A stretch of DNA of 64,000 nt. Origin: a virus. This document shows, piece after piece, positions 18,755 through 26,702 of this stretch. Where the stretch lies: IMG/VR virus record IMGVR_UViG_3300042402_003111, positions 62,001 to 126,000 of that record; one strand, given 5' to 3'. The position numbers and the translations under genes are program-made. The number at the start of each line of letters is the position of its first letter. The stretch's first letter is position 1. A model generated the notes under the pieces. That model made no database searches, was not told the origin of the DNA, and saw nothing but the letters and a program-made list of their open reading frames with translations.

Positions 18755-18783
18755 TTGCTTTTACAACTTACTGTTATACAGGA

Positions 18784-19053
18784 TTATTTTTTACCTGTGC
18801 CTTGATTTACAAAGCTATACATCTTTTCAGCTGTTTCAAGAACTTTGTCAAGACCTGGAATTTCTGGCATACCAACCGTAGTAACGATCTGACCTGTTTT
18901 TTCGTCACGTTTAGCACTCATTTCCCAACCTTGGAATTTATAAGTGTATTCCTGAGCAACAAGATCCTTGGCCATTGCTAAAATGTCTGTACGGATTTCA
19001 TATCCGTTCTTATTGAATTTAACTTCTGGTAGTTTTGGTGTTTCAAATGACAT
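18784..19053 (-). CDS. Conserved-looking small phage protein, 89 aa, minus strand
   Basis: Soluble, mixed-charge protein; a helix (IRTDILAMAKDLVAQEY) followed by strands with WEMSAKRDEKTGQIVTTVGMP. I recall similar small proteins in T4-like aquatic phages but cannot name a function. It has an AAAGGAG ribosome site, a hairpin in its leader and a TTGTAT-N17-TATAAT promoter further upstream, so it is transcribed on its own against the flow of the neighbouring genes. Confidence 0.7.
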   Translation of the reverse strand: MSFETPKLPEVKFNKNGYEIRTDILAMAKDLVAQEYTYKFQGWEMSAKRDEKTGQIVTTVGMPEIPGLDKVLETAEKMYSFVNQGTGKK

Positions 19054-19104
19054 AAAAATCTCCTTTGTGTGTATGTCTGATATCAGTATTTTTGCTGATA
19101 CAAT

Positions 19105-19133
19105 ATTATATATGCCTAGAACATAAAATACAA
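19105..19133 (-). promoter_or_regulatory. Sigma70-type promoter for the gene at 19053
   Basis: On the minus strand, TTGTAT (19133-19128), 17-base spacer, TATAAT (19110-19105). A stem-loop TATCAG/CTGATA follows in the leader before the AAAGGAG ribosome site. Confidence 0.55.
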
Positions 19134-19134
19134 C

Positions 19135-19713
19135 TTATTTTTTAAGTTTTTTTATTCGTTCTTTAATTATCTTTATTACACGTTCACTGAGAACGACTTC
19201 ATAGTGATTGTAATCTATTTCAATTAATTCTATATTTTCATGATGCTTTTGACTTTTAATGGTAACCACACCATCATTAGGTTCGATAATGAAAGGACTT
19301 TGTCCTTTTGTAGTAACTACATTAGACCATGGATGTTGTATCTTAATTTTGTCTGCTTGTCTCATTACCCAACTACTAGGTCCAATATCTTTCATTAATC
19401 TACTAAAAGGTAAAAAGTATTTGGCATAATCCGCAGCTTCTGCTCCACCATAAGGTGTGCTTAGTGTTACAGCGCCTAACACCTGATCGGGTATTTCATT
19501 AGCTAGAAACAGAGCATAGATGCCACCTAAGCTGTGTCCAATAAAAAAGATGTCTTTAATATTTTCTAGTTGAATTTTCATGTCAGCTAGATTTTTTTCA
19601 AACCCGTTACGACTGTCATAGTTGATTACAATATCTTGTTGACCAATGTGTTCTCTTATGTAGTTAAAACTTTCACTAGTAGCACTGGCTCCATGAATAT
19701 AAACTAATATCAT
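19135..19713 (-). CDS. Alpha/beta hydrolase
   Basis: 192 residues. IHG at residues 6-8 is the oxyanion-hole strand end; GHSLGG with Ser61 is the nucleophile elbow; NDGVV near residue 146 supplies the acid and YNHYEVV near 170 the catalytic His, so a complete Ser-Asp-His triad is visible. Short for the family: the lid region is small (about residues 95-130). Substrate unknown; lipase, esterase or PGAP1-like activities fit. No signal peptide, so cytoplasmic. Translated after two small minus-strand genes with ATGA-type overlap. Confidence 0.85.
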   Translation of the reverse strand: MILVYIHGASATSESFNYIREHIGQQDIVINYDSRNGFEKNLADMKIQLENIKDIFFIGHSLGGIYALFLANEIPDQVLGAVTLSTPYGGAEAADYAKYFLPFSRLMKDIGPSSWVMRQADKIKIQHPWSNVVTTKGQSPFIIEPNDGVVTIKSQKHHENIELIEIDYNHYEVVLSERVIKIIKERIKKLKK

Positions 19714-19829
19714 TTTTCTTTTTGGCTCTTTTCCGCAGTATTTTGACTGGATAAATGTTGAAGATACAAATCTGCCCTACGTTGTTGAAATTCTGCAATA
19801 CAGTTAATAAATCTATAAACCCATTTCAT
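19710..19829 (-). CDS. Small basic-helix protein, 39 aa
   Basis: Starts at the ATG in a TAATG overlap with the 48-residue gene upstream and ends in an overlap with the hydrolase start. The product begins MKWVYRFINCIAEFQQRRAD and continues as a charged helix. No family recognised. The tight double overlap argues that it is a real coupled gene. Confidence 0.6.
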   Translation of the reverse strand: MKWVYRFINCIAEFQQRRADLYLQHLSSQNTAEKSQKEK

Positions 19830-19975
19830 TACCAGCCTCTCATTTGTTTATAGGTATATTCTTGTACTATACGTTCGACATCTGCGGCGTTTTTAGGGTT
19901 GTGTGACTGTATGTATTGATCCAGCTCGCTTTGATGGCTGAAAAATTTGACTATTCGTTCAAAAAATGCTAACAT
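19829..19975 (-). CDS. Small protein ending RGW, 48 aa
   Basis: Product starts MLAFFERIVKFFSHQSELDQY and ends TYKQMRGW. The pattern SELDxYIxSxNPxxAADVE followed by a C-terminal RGW is one I recall from tiny proteins of proteobacteria and their phages, but no function is known to me. AGGAGAC ribosome site and an ATAAATA late motif on the minus strand lie upstream. Confidence 0.7.
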   Translation of the reverse strand: MLAFFERIVKFFSHQSELDQYIQSHNPKNAADVERIVQEYTYKQMRGW

Positions 19976-20004
19976 TTGTGTCTCCTATGTGTAAATGTGT
20001 ACAG

Positions 20005-20011
20005 TATTTAT
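20005..20011 (-). promoter_or_regulatory. Late promoter motif ATAAATA, minus strand
   Basis: Reads ATAAATA on the minus strand, 30 bases before the gene start at 19975. It forms a divergent pair with the plus-strand motif at 20036. Confidence 0.5.
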
Positions 20012-20035
20012 TATGTAACGTAAGTGTAAAAAAGG

Positions 20036-20042
20036 TTAAATA
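20036..20042 (+). promoter_or_regulatory. Late promoter motif TTAAATA
   Basis: Late-type motif 20 bases before the gene at 20063, followed by AAAGGAAC as ribosome site. Confidence 0.5.
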
Positions 20043-20062
20043 TACAAAAGGAACGGATTACG

Positions 20063-20323
20063 ATGAGGAAAAGCACTAGAAGTATCCTACAAGAATTAAG
20101 TGACTTGGGCATAAGTCGAGATAAGGATCAAGTCATCGAAAGCAGAGGCAGCAATCTAATCGAAAGTGCAATCAACTTACTAAGTTTGATCAAAGAACAG
20201 TATGATTTAGAAACCGCAGCTGAATTAGAGCGTCGATTCTTAAATGCTATCCGTACCGGTGAACCAGCTAAATTTAAACGCGGCATTAAAAAAATACAGG
20301 AAAGCAAAAATGATCTTAAATGA
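20063..20323 (+). CDS. Small helical phage protein, 86 aa
   Basis: Helical, charged: MRKSTRSILQELSDLG then ESRGSNLIESAINLLSLIKEQYDLETAAELERRFLNAIR. The ESRGSNLIESAINLL phrase looks like a family I have seen in T4-like aquatic phages, function unknown. First gene of a long plus-strand operon behind a late motif, with an AAAGGAAC ribosome site. Overlaps the nucleotidyltransferase start by 14 bases. Confidence 0.68.
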   Translation: MRKSTRSILQELSDLGISRDKDQVIESRGSNLIESAINLLSLIKEQYDLETAAELERRFLNAIRTGEPAKFKRGIKKIQESKNDLK

Positions 20324-21071
20324 GGGCGGAAATGTTTTTCCCGATGTAGAACCTTTTAGCAAAAAAGAAGCAGAAGCAATTTTTAAATTTGCACAGAATA
20401 TCATGCCCAAAGGAATTGATTTAATTCCTGTAGGATCCGCCGGACATAAAGCCAGTTCAGGCGATATGGACATAATGGTTGATGCAGAACAAATGCTTAA
20501 AGCTACAGCTACTAAAGATGAAAAATCAGCTAGAGCCAGTTTAAAAAATTACTTAATGGATAGAGGTTATGCATCTGCACAAACAGGTATTAATGTGCAT
20601 GTGAAAATACCTAACGGTGATAAGTTTGCTCAAGTAGACATAATGTTGGTAAAAAATGCAGGACAGGTCAGTAAATTTCATCAACATGATTATAGCGTAG
20701 AAAACACTCCATTCAAAGGAGTACATAAACATATTCTCTTATCCAGTATTGCTAAAGAAACTAGAACATCTGAACACCCTTATGGAATGATGTGGAGCGG
20801 ATTTCAAGGATTATTTTCCCGAGGACCTGATGGTAAAAAAGCTGATCTAATCAGTCAAGATGCCGATGAAGTAGCAGTGGTATTATTAGGACCAGGTGCG
20901 TCAGGTCAAGACTTAGGCAGTGTAGAAAGAATACTGGAAAAATTGCCACAAGGCATCAATGACCCTAGAGCCAGAAATGCGGTTTCAGATGAAAACTGGC
21001 CTAAACAGAATGAAAGTGTAAATGTCGGAACTACAGATTGGTTCCGTATGATGATGGATAGGTTACAATGA
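20310..21071 (+). CDS. Nucleotidyltransferase-fold protein (pol beta-like)
   Basis: 253 residues from the ATG at 20310; an in-frame ATG at 20244 exists but would lie deep inside the upstream gene. VGSAGHKASSGDMDIMV (residues about 41-57) is the GS...(D/E)xD motif of polymerase-beta-type nucleotidyltransferases, with Asp52 and Asp54; KFAQVDIMLV near 110 gives the third Asp. Thus a metal-dependent NMP transfer to an unknown protein, RNA or small molecule is expected. The N-terminus MILNEGG is a possible short capsid-targeting peptide (cut after Glu). Late operon with a peptidase and a KxDG protein. Confidence 0.75.
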   Translation: MILNEGGNVFPDVEPFSKKEAEAIFKFAQNIMPKGIDLIPVGSAGHKASSGDMDIMVDAEQMLKATATKDEKSARASLKNYLMDRGYASAQTGINVHVKIPNGDKFAQVDIMLVKNAGQVSKFHQHDYSVENTPFKGVHKHILLSSIAKETRTSEHPYGMMWSGFQGLFSRGPDGKKADLISQDADEVAVVLLGPGASGQDLGSVERILEKLPQGINDPRARNAVSDENWPKQNESVNVGTTDWFRMMMDRLQ

Positions 21072-21475
21072 GATTTCAAGAATTAGATCGTATCGAAGAC
21101 ATTGTTAAACCTAGTAATCGTCGAGAACAAAGAGTTAAACATTTTATTGAATGGTCAAAGAAAAGAATCGGCCTTGCTGACGAGCCATTACAGATAGTGT
21201 TTAGCTACGATAAAGATGACGCACAAGATCAACATAGAACAGGACAGTATGATTTTCAAAATAATCATATGGTCGTTTATGTAGGTAATCGTAATATGGT
21301 AGACATATTAAGAACTGTGTGTCATGAACTAGTGCATGTTAAACAAGGACAAGTAGGTGATATTCAACGTGCCAAGGAACATGGTCCAGGCAGTCCATTA
21401 GAAGTTGAAGCAGATGCAAAAGCTGGCTATCTAATGAAACTATACGGTAAATTACATAGAGATATATTCGAATGA
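21068..21475 (+). CDS. Zinc metallopeptidase-like protein (HELVH)
   Basis: 135 residues. TVCHELVHVKQGQ holds the HExxH zinc site (His86, Glu87, His90) and PLEVEADAKAG, about 24 residues on, supplies the third ligand Glu, as in gluzincin-type SprT/ImmA-like peptidases. The N-terminus MRFQELDRIED resembles the capsid-targeting-like starts of its neighbours. A protease that is packaged and injected, or one that trims head proteins, are both possible; T4-type prohead protease gp21 is a serine enzyme and so is different. ATGA overlaps on both sides. Confidence 0.78.
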   Translation: MRFQELDRIEDIVKPSNRREQRVKHFIEWSKKRIGLADEPLQIVFSYDKDDAQDQHRTGQYDFQNNHMVVYVGNRNMVDILRTVCHELVHVKQGQVGDIQRAKEHGPGSPLEVEADAKAGYLMKLYGKLHRDIFE

Positions 21476-22617
21476 GAGCTAAAGAATTTTTATTTGAAGA
21501 AACAAAGCCTGTGCTTAAAAAATTAGGTAGAGCATTTAACCACTTAGAAGATCTAGTGTTTTTTCACGGTAGCAGAGGCACTATGGAAGCACTAGAACAT
21601 CTTAAAGAATTAATGTCCTCAGAAGGCAGTCAAAGCCTTAGAATGAAATGGGATGGCAATCCCCAAATTTATTGGGGAAGAGAACGTGCAGGCGGCCCAT
21701 TAATTTTATCTGGACATAATGGTTGGACCCGTGGTGCTAAGACTGATAATCCTAACGATCTCGAAGACTTTATTGCCAATAAAAGTGGCAGTCCTAAAAC
21801 CCCAGAAGAATCTCGTGCTAGACAAATGTTTGCTAAACAATTTGCTAATCTATATCCATTATTTGATAGATCAACACCTAAAAACTTTGTTGGGTTTGTG
21901 TATGCTGATGGATTGTTCCTAGCTCCTCCTAAATTAGAAAATGGCGTTTATACATTTTGTCCTAATCCTAAAAGTAAAACTTGCTACCATGTTAGACAGG
22001 ATAGTCCACTAGGACAGAGCATCAGTAATGCTAGGGTCATGGTAGTTGGTCATGCTTACTTTCCTGAGTTTGGCATGGATGACAGTGAACAAAAGCCTTT
22101 AGATGATTTTAGCATGTTTAACAAAAATCCTCAATTGATTGTTCAAGGTCCTGTTTATAATAGCAATCCTGTCAGCTTAGATACATCGGAAATAGAAGCC
22201 GTAGAAAATTATCTTGGGCAGCACAGTAAACAGATTGATAACTTTTTACAAGAAACTCCTGGACTAGGAGATCTAAAAAATATTTTATATACCTATGTTA
22301 ATCAAACAGCCAAAGGCCACCAATTAGATAATTTAGGTGCTAACCACTTTTTCAATTGGTTAAAATCCAGTAAAGTTAGTACACCTAAGCAGACAAAAAT
22401 TGAACAAAAATCTAGAGAAAATTCACAAGCACTGGATGCTATTTTTGGTTTAGTATCTAGAATAATGAATCTCAAAGATCAAGTTATTGACCAGGCAGAA
22501 CAAGGTCGAGGAGAAATTTGGGATACAGAAGGTGAAGGGCGTGTGCGCTATGCAGACCCTAAAAAACAGTTTGGTAATGTAAAACTAGTGCCTAGACGTC
22601 GGTGGACTCCTACCTAA
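21472..22617 (+). CDS. KxDG-motif protein, possible ligase/adenylyltransferase fold
   Basis: 381 residues. SLRMKWDGNPQIYWGRE at about residues 56-72 has the KxDG nucleophile motif of covalent nucleotidyltransferases (DNA/RNA ligases, capping enzymes), and FVGFVYADGLFL about 90 residues later could be a later strand motif. I recall phage proteins of this architecture without known function. The N-terminus MRAKEFLFEE fits the capsid-targeting-like pattern, with a possible cut after Glu. Neighbours are a nucleotidyltransferase and a peptidase with the same kind of N-terminus. Enzyme activity is inferred, not shown. Confidence 0.6.
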   Translation: MRAKEFLFEETKPVLKKLGRAFNHLEDLVFFHGSRGTMEALEHLKELMSSEGSQSLRMKWDGNPQIYWGRERAGGPLILSGHNGWTRGAKTDNPNDLEDFIANKSGSPKTPEESRARQMFAKQFANLYPLFDRSTPKNFVGFVYADGLFLAPPKLENGVYTFCPNPKSKTCYHVRQDSPLGQSISNARVMVVGHAYFPEFGMDDSEQKPLDDFSMFNKNPQLIVQGPVYNSNPVSLDTSEIEAVENYLGQHSKQIDNFLQETPGLGDLKNILYTYVNQTAKGHQLDNLGANHFFNWLKSSKVSTPKQTKIEQKSRENSQALDAIFGLVSRIMNLKDQVIDQAEQGRGEIWDTEGEGRVRYADPKKQFGNVKLVPRRRWTPT

Positions 22618-22661
22618 AGCAACAAAATACAGCATATCAGCAGTATTTTTTCTAGTTTTGG

Positions 22662-22668
22662 TAAATAA
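22662..22668 (+). promoter_or_regulatory. Late promoter motif GTAAATA
   Basis: Late motif in the 120-base gap before the gene at 22738; the leader that follows holds two stem-loops. Confidence 0.5.
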
Positions 22669-22679
22669 TATTACAATGG

Positions 22680-22715
22680 CCTACATGGTGTAGGCTGCTT
22701 GTAGAGAACAAGCAA
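22680..22715 (+). other. Two tandem stem-loops in an mRNA leader
   Basis: Stem 1 is GCCTAC/GTAGGC (22680-22696, loop ATGGT); stem 2 is TGCTTGT/ACAAGCA (22697-22715, loop AGAGA). They abut, and the ribosome site GAGGAG follows. They may stabilise the mRNA or control translation of the gene at 22738. Confidence 0.7.
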
Positions 22716-22737
22716 AAGCCAAACGAGGAGATTTATT

Positions 22738-23160
22738 ATGGCGATTCAAACAAAAGTTAATCCAGAATTAGCAAATACAGGTAGATTTTTCCTAGGTAAA
22801 ACCCTAGACATGTACACGCTTGACTTTGCAGTCAACGCAACAAACTTTGGTTCAACAGAAATGGGCCCAAATGAGTGTGTACAAATTGCACTACGTACTA
22901 TCAGCACAATGTGTACCATTGTTGGTCACAGTGCTTTACGTGCAGACTCAGGCGCTAACGCAGGTCAGTTAATCGACATCTACGTCGAAGGCGATTTTGG
23001 TACTGATACATATGATGGTACAAACAGCGAAAGTTTCGCAGCTCACTTAGAAGACCTTATTCAGGGCCTAGGTGCAACAGTTGGTGCAAACAGCATCGAC
23101 TTAACCTCTGCAACAGTTACTCGTGGCACAGGTTTCCCACTATTAGCTAACCACGTATAA
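22738..23160 (+). CDS. Abundant virion protein candidate, 140 aa
   Basis: Family not recognised. Compact, Ala/Gly/Thr-rich protein without signal peptide (MAIQTKVNPELANTGRFFLGKTLDMYTLDF). It has its own late promoter, a structured leader, a strong GAGGAG ribosome site, codons biased to C-ending and GGT/CGT types, and a dedicated terminator. That monocistronic layout is typical of a highly expressed structural protein such as a decoration, tube or scaffold component. Confidence 0.7.
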   Translation: MAIQTKVNPELANTGRFFLGKTLDMYTLDFAVNATNFGSTEMGPNECVQIALRTISTMCTIVGHSALRADSGANAGQLIDIYVEGDFGTDTYDGTNSESFAAHLEDLIQGLGATVGANSIDLTSATVTRGTGFPLLANHV

Positions 23161-23184
23161 TAGTTTTTCCTAGGGATGGGAAGG

Positions 23185-23210
23185 GGCCTACTTTTTGTAG
23201 GCCTTTTTTT
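23185..23210 (+). terminator. Rho-independent terminator
   Basis: Stem GGCCTAC/GTAGGCC, loop TTTTT, tail of seven T. Ends the monocistronic unit of the gene at 22738. Confidence 0.92.
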
Positions 23211-23229
23211 ATGGCTGTTAAATAAACTA

Positions 23230-23604
23230 ATGCTTTATTATCTTTATACATTAGCGGACATTACAGCCACAGGACAACATAGAAGTGGTAAAAGTCTAGA
23301 GCGTAATCAACAACAAAACTTTGATACTGTAACACAGACCATACAACTCAGCGGCAACATGCATTATGATCAAGCACCTAAACGAATACCCGCTGATATA
23401 TTTGGACGTCCTGACATCGATTGTTGGTACTTTGAATGGCACATGGAATCTGAAGAAGTATTTTCTAAAGATGGCGACAACATAGGAAAATTAAAAGACA
23501 GTTTTGAATTTGTACCATTTATAGCTAATTTAACTGAAGATGTGGAGCTAGACGCTGCATATTTTAAATTAGGGCATAATATCATTTTTGATTTTAAACA
23601 ATAA
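23230..23604 (+). CDS. Conserved-looking phage protein, 124 aa
   Basis: The open frame extends back to 23176, but that part encodes the terminator hairpin; ATG at 23230 gives MLYYLYTLADITATGQHRSGK, which matches the natural start of a family I have seen in T4-like marine phages (YTLADITxTGxxR...QQNFDTVxQTI). Strand-rich, with a conserved-looking VELDAAYFKLGHNIIFDF end. No motif indicates function. A TTAAATA motif lies just upstream at about 23219. Confidence 0.7.
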   Translation: MLYYLYTLADITATGQHRSGKSLERNQQQNFDTVTQTIQLSGNMHYDQAPKRIPADIFGRPDIDCWYFEWHMESEEVFSKDGDNIGKLKDSFEFVPFIANLTEDVELDAAYFKLGHNIIFDFKQ

Positions 23605-23607
23605 ATA
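23601..23607 (+). promoter_or_regulatory. Late promoter motif ATAAATA
   Basis: At the end of the preceding gene, 72 bases before the start at 23679; AAGGAGAT ribosome site follows. Confidence 0.5.
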
Positions 23608-23678
23608 TAATGTACAGGCACAAAATTAGGCATTTTTTTGGCATTTTTTAACAACAAAAATTACAAGGAGATGCCCCA

Positions 23679-24065
23679 ATGGCACGAGCAGCAAAATTAG
23701 AAGCTATTCCTACACAAGAACGTGTTAGTGTGTTGGAAACTAAAGTAGAAGCGATTGACGAAAAGTTAGATGACTTAAAAGTCGATGTTAAAGACATGCA
23801 TGATTGCCTAGATCGTACTAGAGATCAGGTCAATGAGAAGCTGGACACTATGCTAGGTGAGTATAGATCTAATAGAGACAAATTTTTTGCTCATGCAGAC
23901 GAACTGCACAAGATACAGACAGAGCAACATAATGAATTAGCTGATAAAATATCAGATCTAGAAAAATTTAGAGCAAAATGGTCATACTTAATACTAGGTG
24001 GAATAGCAGTATTAGGATGGATAGGTGCTTATTGGGAAACTGTAGTAAAAATATTAGAACAATGA
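23679..24065 (+). CDS. Coiled-coil protein with C-terminal membrane anchor
   Basis: 128 residues. Residues about 15-100 form heptad-type coiled coil (VSVLETKVEAIDEKLDDLKVD and ELADKISDLEKF); residues about 104-122 are one membrane helix (YLILGGIAVLGWIGAYW). This layout resembles XhlA-type hemolysin/holin accessory proteins, so a lysis or membrane-anchoring role is possible. It could also be a structural coiled coil. Strong AAGGAG ribosome site; late motif upstream. Confidence 0.68.
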   Translation: MARAAKLEAIPTQERVSVLETKVEAIDEKLDDLKVDVKDMHDCLDRTRDQVNEKLDTMLGEYRSNRDKFFAHADELHKIQTEQHNELADKISDLEKFRAKWSYLILGGIAVLGWIGAYWETVVKILEQ

Positions 24066-24068
24066 ACA

Positions 24069-24785
24069 ATGTATTTGAGAGAACTTACACAAGAAGCTGT
24101 AGTAGATGATGCTGTTATCTTTCATGATACTTTAAATCCACGTCTTTGGAAAAATAATCAATTAAAACCTATAATTCGATTTAAACTATTACAAATTGCT
24201 AAACATTTTATAGATTTCATTGATATTCCTAAGTTAAATCTCAAAGACATCACTATCAGCGGTAGCAACGCCGCATACACTTATACCAAACATAGCGATT
24301 TAGATTTGCACTTAATTGTCACAGTATCTCAGGAACAATCCATATACCTAAAAAGTTTATTTGATGCTAAAAAGAATCAGTATAATTTTAATCATGATAT
24401 CAAGGTCAAGGGTATAGATGTTGAAGTATATGTGCAGGACAGTGAACAGGTACATCATAGTGCAGGTATTTACAGTGTGTTAGACGATCGTTGGATTAGT
24501 GAACCTAAATCAGAACGTGCTAACATCAATGATGACGACGTACAAGACAAGGTAAATAATTACACTGATAAAATACAGCAGGCATTACAGAGCAAAGATA
24601 TTGATCAAGCTCAAGCAATTAAGGACGAAATAGCACGAATACGCAAAGCAGGGTTAGACCGCGCGGGTGAATTTAGCGTAGAGAATCTAGCTTTTAAAGT
24701 ATTACGTGCTAGAGGATTAATAGATAAGTTAAGGCAACATATCTATAATTTAGAAGATGAAGAATTGAGTCTTAAATCATTATGA
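24069..24785 (+). CDS. Nucleotidyltransferase-fold protein with MYLRELTQEA start
   Basis: 238 residues. ISGSNAAYTYTKHSDLDLHLIV (residues about 63-84) has the GS and DxD motif of pol beta-type nucleotidyltransferases (Asp77, Asp79), and GIDVEVYV gives the third carboxylate. The C-terminal half is helical with Lys/Gln-rich coils. N-terminal MYLRELTQEA matches the T4 head-targeting pattern with a predicted gp21-type cut after Glu. Second nucleotidyltransferase in this operon; target unknown. Overlaps the next gene by 4 bases. Confidence 0.75.
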   Translation: MYLRELTQEAVVDDAVIFHDTLNPRLWKNNQLKPIIRFKLLQIAKHFIDFIDIPKLNLKDITISGSNAAYTYTKHSDLDLHLIVTVSQEQSIYLKSLFDAKKNQYNFNHDIKVKGIDVEVYVQDSEQVHHSAGIYSVLDDRWISEPKSERANINDDDVQDKVNNYTDKIQQALQSKDIDQAQAIKDEIARIRKAGLDRAGEFSVENLAFKVLRARGLIDKLRQHIYNLEDEELSLKSL

Positions 24786-26692
24786 AAATAGAACAACTAT
24801 TAAACGAACATAAAAAAGGTGTCAAGGCAGTTAAATATGCCAAGAAGCCTGTGCCTCTTGTTGGTCCTGAAGCACAGAAAAAGAAAGCCAAGGTTAAAAC
24901 TGCTCCACCTAAAACAGAATTAGAAAAGCATAGTAAACTAAAGACAACTTTAGAATATAAGGAAAAAAATAGTATGAAGATTAGCGATTTAGTAGAAGCC
25001 AATTATTCCTATGCTGCTGATGACGAGGGTATAAGTCCAGAAGAACAGTTAAGAAGAGCTAAATTACTAGGATTTCAAACACCCAGGACCGTTTCCTATA
25101 AAGACACAGATGGTGTCGAAGCTAGTTTTCAACATACAGTTCATGGATCGTTAATAGATCTTAATTGGACCAATAATGGCAAGGACTATGATTCTTGGGT
25201 AGAAAAAGGTATGGTAGCCTTTCGAGATCCTCAGAATCTGAAAAAAAATGTAGCGTTTCATCAAACGCAACTTAATACTCAACTTCAACAAGGCAACGAA
25301 CGTGAGGCCAAGAATCATGCTTATAAGATAGGTTCCATGAGTGCTCATCTTCAAGATGCAGAGCAATATCAACGTGTCAAAGATAAAGTTGCTCAACTTA
25401 GTCAAGGTGCTAGCGGTTCTGCTACCGACAAAACGGCAGCAGTAAACTCAATTCCAGTTGACTCTAATGTACAAAAACTACAACAGGCAATACTAAAACG
25501 TGATCCTAAAGCATTACCAAGATATGGAGCGGACGGTAAATTAGGTAAAGAAACTAGAACTGCAATGGCCAAATATCCTGACATAGCTAAACAATTTCCG
25601 GGCATTAAGGAAGGCAGACCAAAAGGGTATGATAGTGACGGTAATCCGCAAGGTGGCGGCTATGATGAATACGATAATTCTAAAAAATCATGGACCGTGG
25701 TAGTTGACGGCAACTCTTGGAAAACATTTGATGACGAAAGACAGGCTTACAAAGCAGCTGATGCTATTCGACAAAAATATGGTAAGAAAACTAGAGTTAT
25801 CAGTGAAGGTAAAATTAAAATAAAAATTAAACATCCGCCAGAAACTGCTCAAGAAAAGTTATATAAGAAGCATCAAGAATTAAGAAAGAAAAGTGGCTTA
25901 CCTGATCCAGAAGAATATAAAAAGAAAGCAGCCGAGAAACAAAAAGAGATCGACGATATGAAAGAGGCAAAACAACCAGAAGCATCTAAGCCGCGTAACT
26001 TTGTGGCCAAAAATGCTAAGACAGCAGGAGCAGGTGTACACAAAGATGCTAAAAAAGCCAGTAAAGAAGTACGTGGACAAAAGCATAAAAATAAAGAAAT
26101 GGCAGAAACATATGATCAAGCAAGAGCAGCACGTATTCGCTATGCTCTTATGATTAAAGAGGGCGAGTGGGATCAACAAAGTGATGAAATGACTCCACCG
26201 GAATACGACATGAATCCAGAAGAATTAAAAGCCATACGCAACGCTGAATTTACCGATGAAGATAAAATTCAAGCTATGGTTAAACTAGCTGCTGGCGGAA
26301 CTAGTGATGAAGATATTGCTAAAATATATGACATGGATAAAGAAACTGTAGCTGGTATTTTAGACGATTATGTAGAAGAGATAGAAGCAGAAACTGATCA
26401 AGATGCAGACGTTAAAGAAGCTGAAATGGGTAAGATAGTAGATTATAAACCTGGACAGACTGCTACACTAAACACTGGTCCAGGAATGACTACAATTGTT
26501 GATCTTAAGAAAAATCCAACAAGTTTAACTAAAGATCCAGCAACAGGTAAATTAAAATTAATGGGACCACAAGCTACAGGGGCTCAAAGTGCAACTGCTA
26601 CAGCACAGCCAACTATCAAAGCAGGAGATGCTGTTGAAATAGGTAAAGTAGAATCACTCCAAGACATACGCAGATTGTCTGGTTTCAAATAA
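24782..26692 (+). CDS. Large internal head protein candidate with multiple cut-like sites
   Basis: 636 residues, mostly disordered, Lys/Ala/Gln/Glu-rich. It starts MKIEQLLNEHKKG and has a second internal start-like segment MKISDLVEANYS at residue 65 (ATG at 24974), so two targeting-like peptides occur in tandem. A PGB-like motif (QKLQQAILKRDP...GADGKLGKETRTAM) lies near 230-260, a small SWTVVVDGNSWKTF...A.KAADAIRQKY domain near 305-345, and an HTH-like segment near 495. Sites of the form (I/M/V)KE|(A/G) recur (IKEG, MKEA, VKEA). It ends SLQDIRRLSGFK, like the next protein. Probably a processed core or injected protein; inferred. Confidence 0.62.
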   Translation: MKIEQLLNEHKKGVKAVKYAKKPVPLVGPEAQKKKAKVKTAPPKTELEKHSKLKTTLEYKEKNSMKISDLVEANYSYAADDEGISPEEQLRRAKLLGFQTPRTVSYKDTDGVEASFQHTVHGSLIDLNWTNNGKDYDSWVEKGMVAFRDPQNLKKNVAFHQTQLNTQLQQGNEREAKNHAYKIGSMSAHLQDAEQYQRVKDKVAQLSQGASGSATDKTAAVNSIPVDSNVQKLQQAILKRDPKALPRYGADGKLGKETRTAMAKYPDIAKQFPGIKEGRPKGYDSDGNPQGGGYDEYDNSKKSWTVVVDGNSWKTFDDERQAYKAADAIRQKYGKKTRVISEGKIKIKIKHPPETAQEKLYKKHQELRKKSGLPDPEEYKKKAAEKQKEIDDMKEAKQPEASKPRNFVAKNAKTAGAGVHKDAKKASKEVRGQKHKNKEMAETYDQARAARIRYALMIKEGEWDQQSDEMTPPEYDMNPEELKAIRNAEFTDEDKIQAMVKLAAGGTSDEDIAKIYDMDKETVAGILDDYVEEIEAETDQDADVKEAEMGKIVDYKPGQTATLNTGPGMTTIVDLKKNPTSLTKDPATGKLKLMGPQATGAQSATATAQPTIKAGDAVEIGKVESLQDIRRLSGFK

Positions 26693-26702
26693 GGAAAAAA
26701 TT

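Noticed and set aside
23176-23229. Upstream extension of the gene at 23230 (MGRGLLFVGLFLW...)
   Set aside because: It translates the terminator hairpin and T-run; the family-like start is at 23230.
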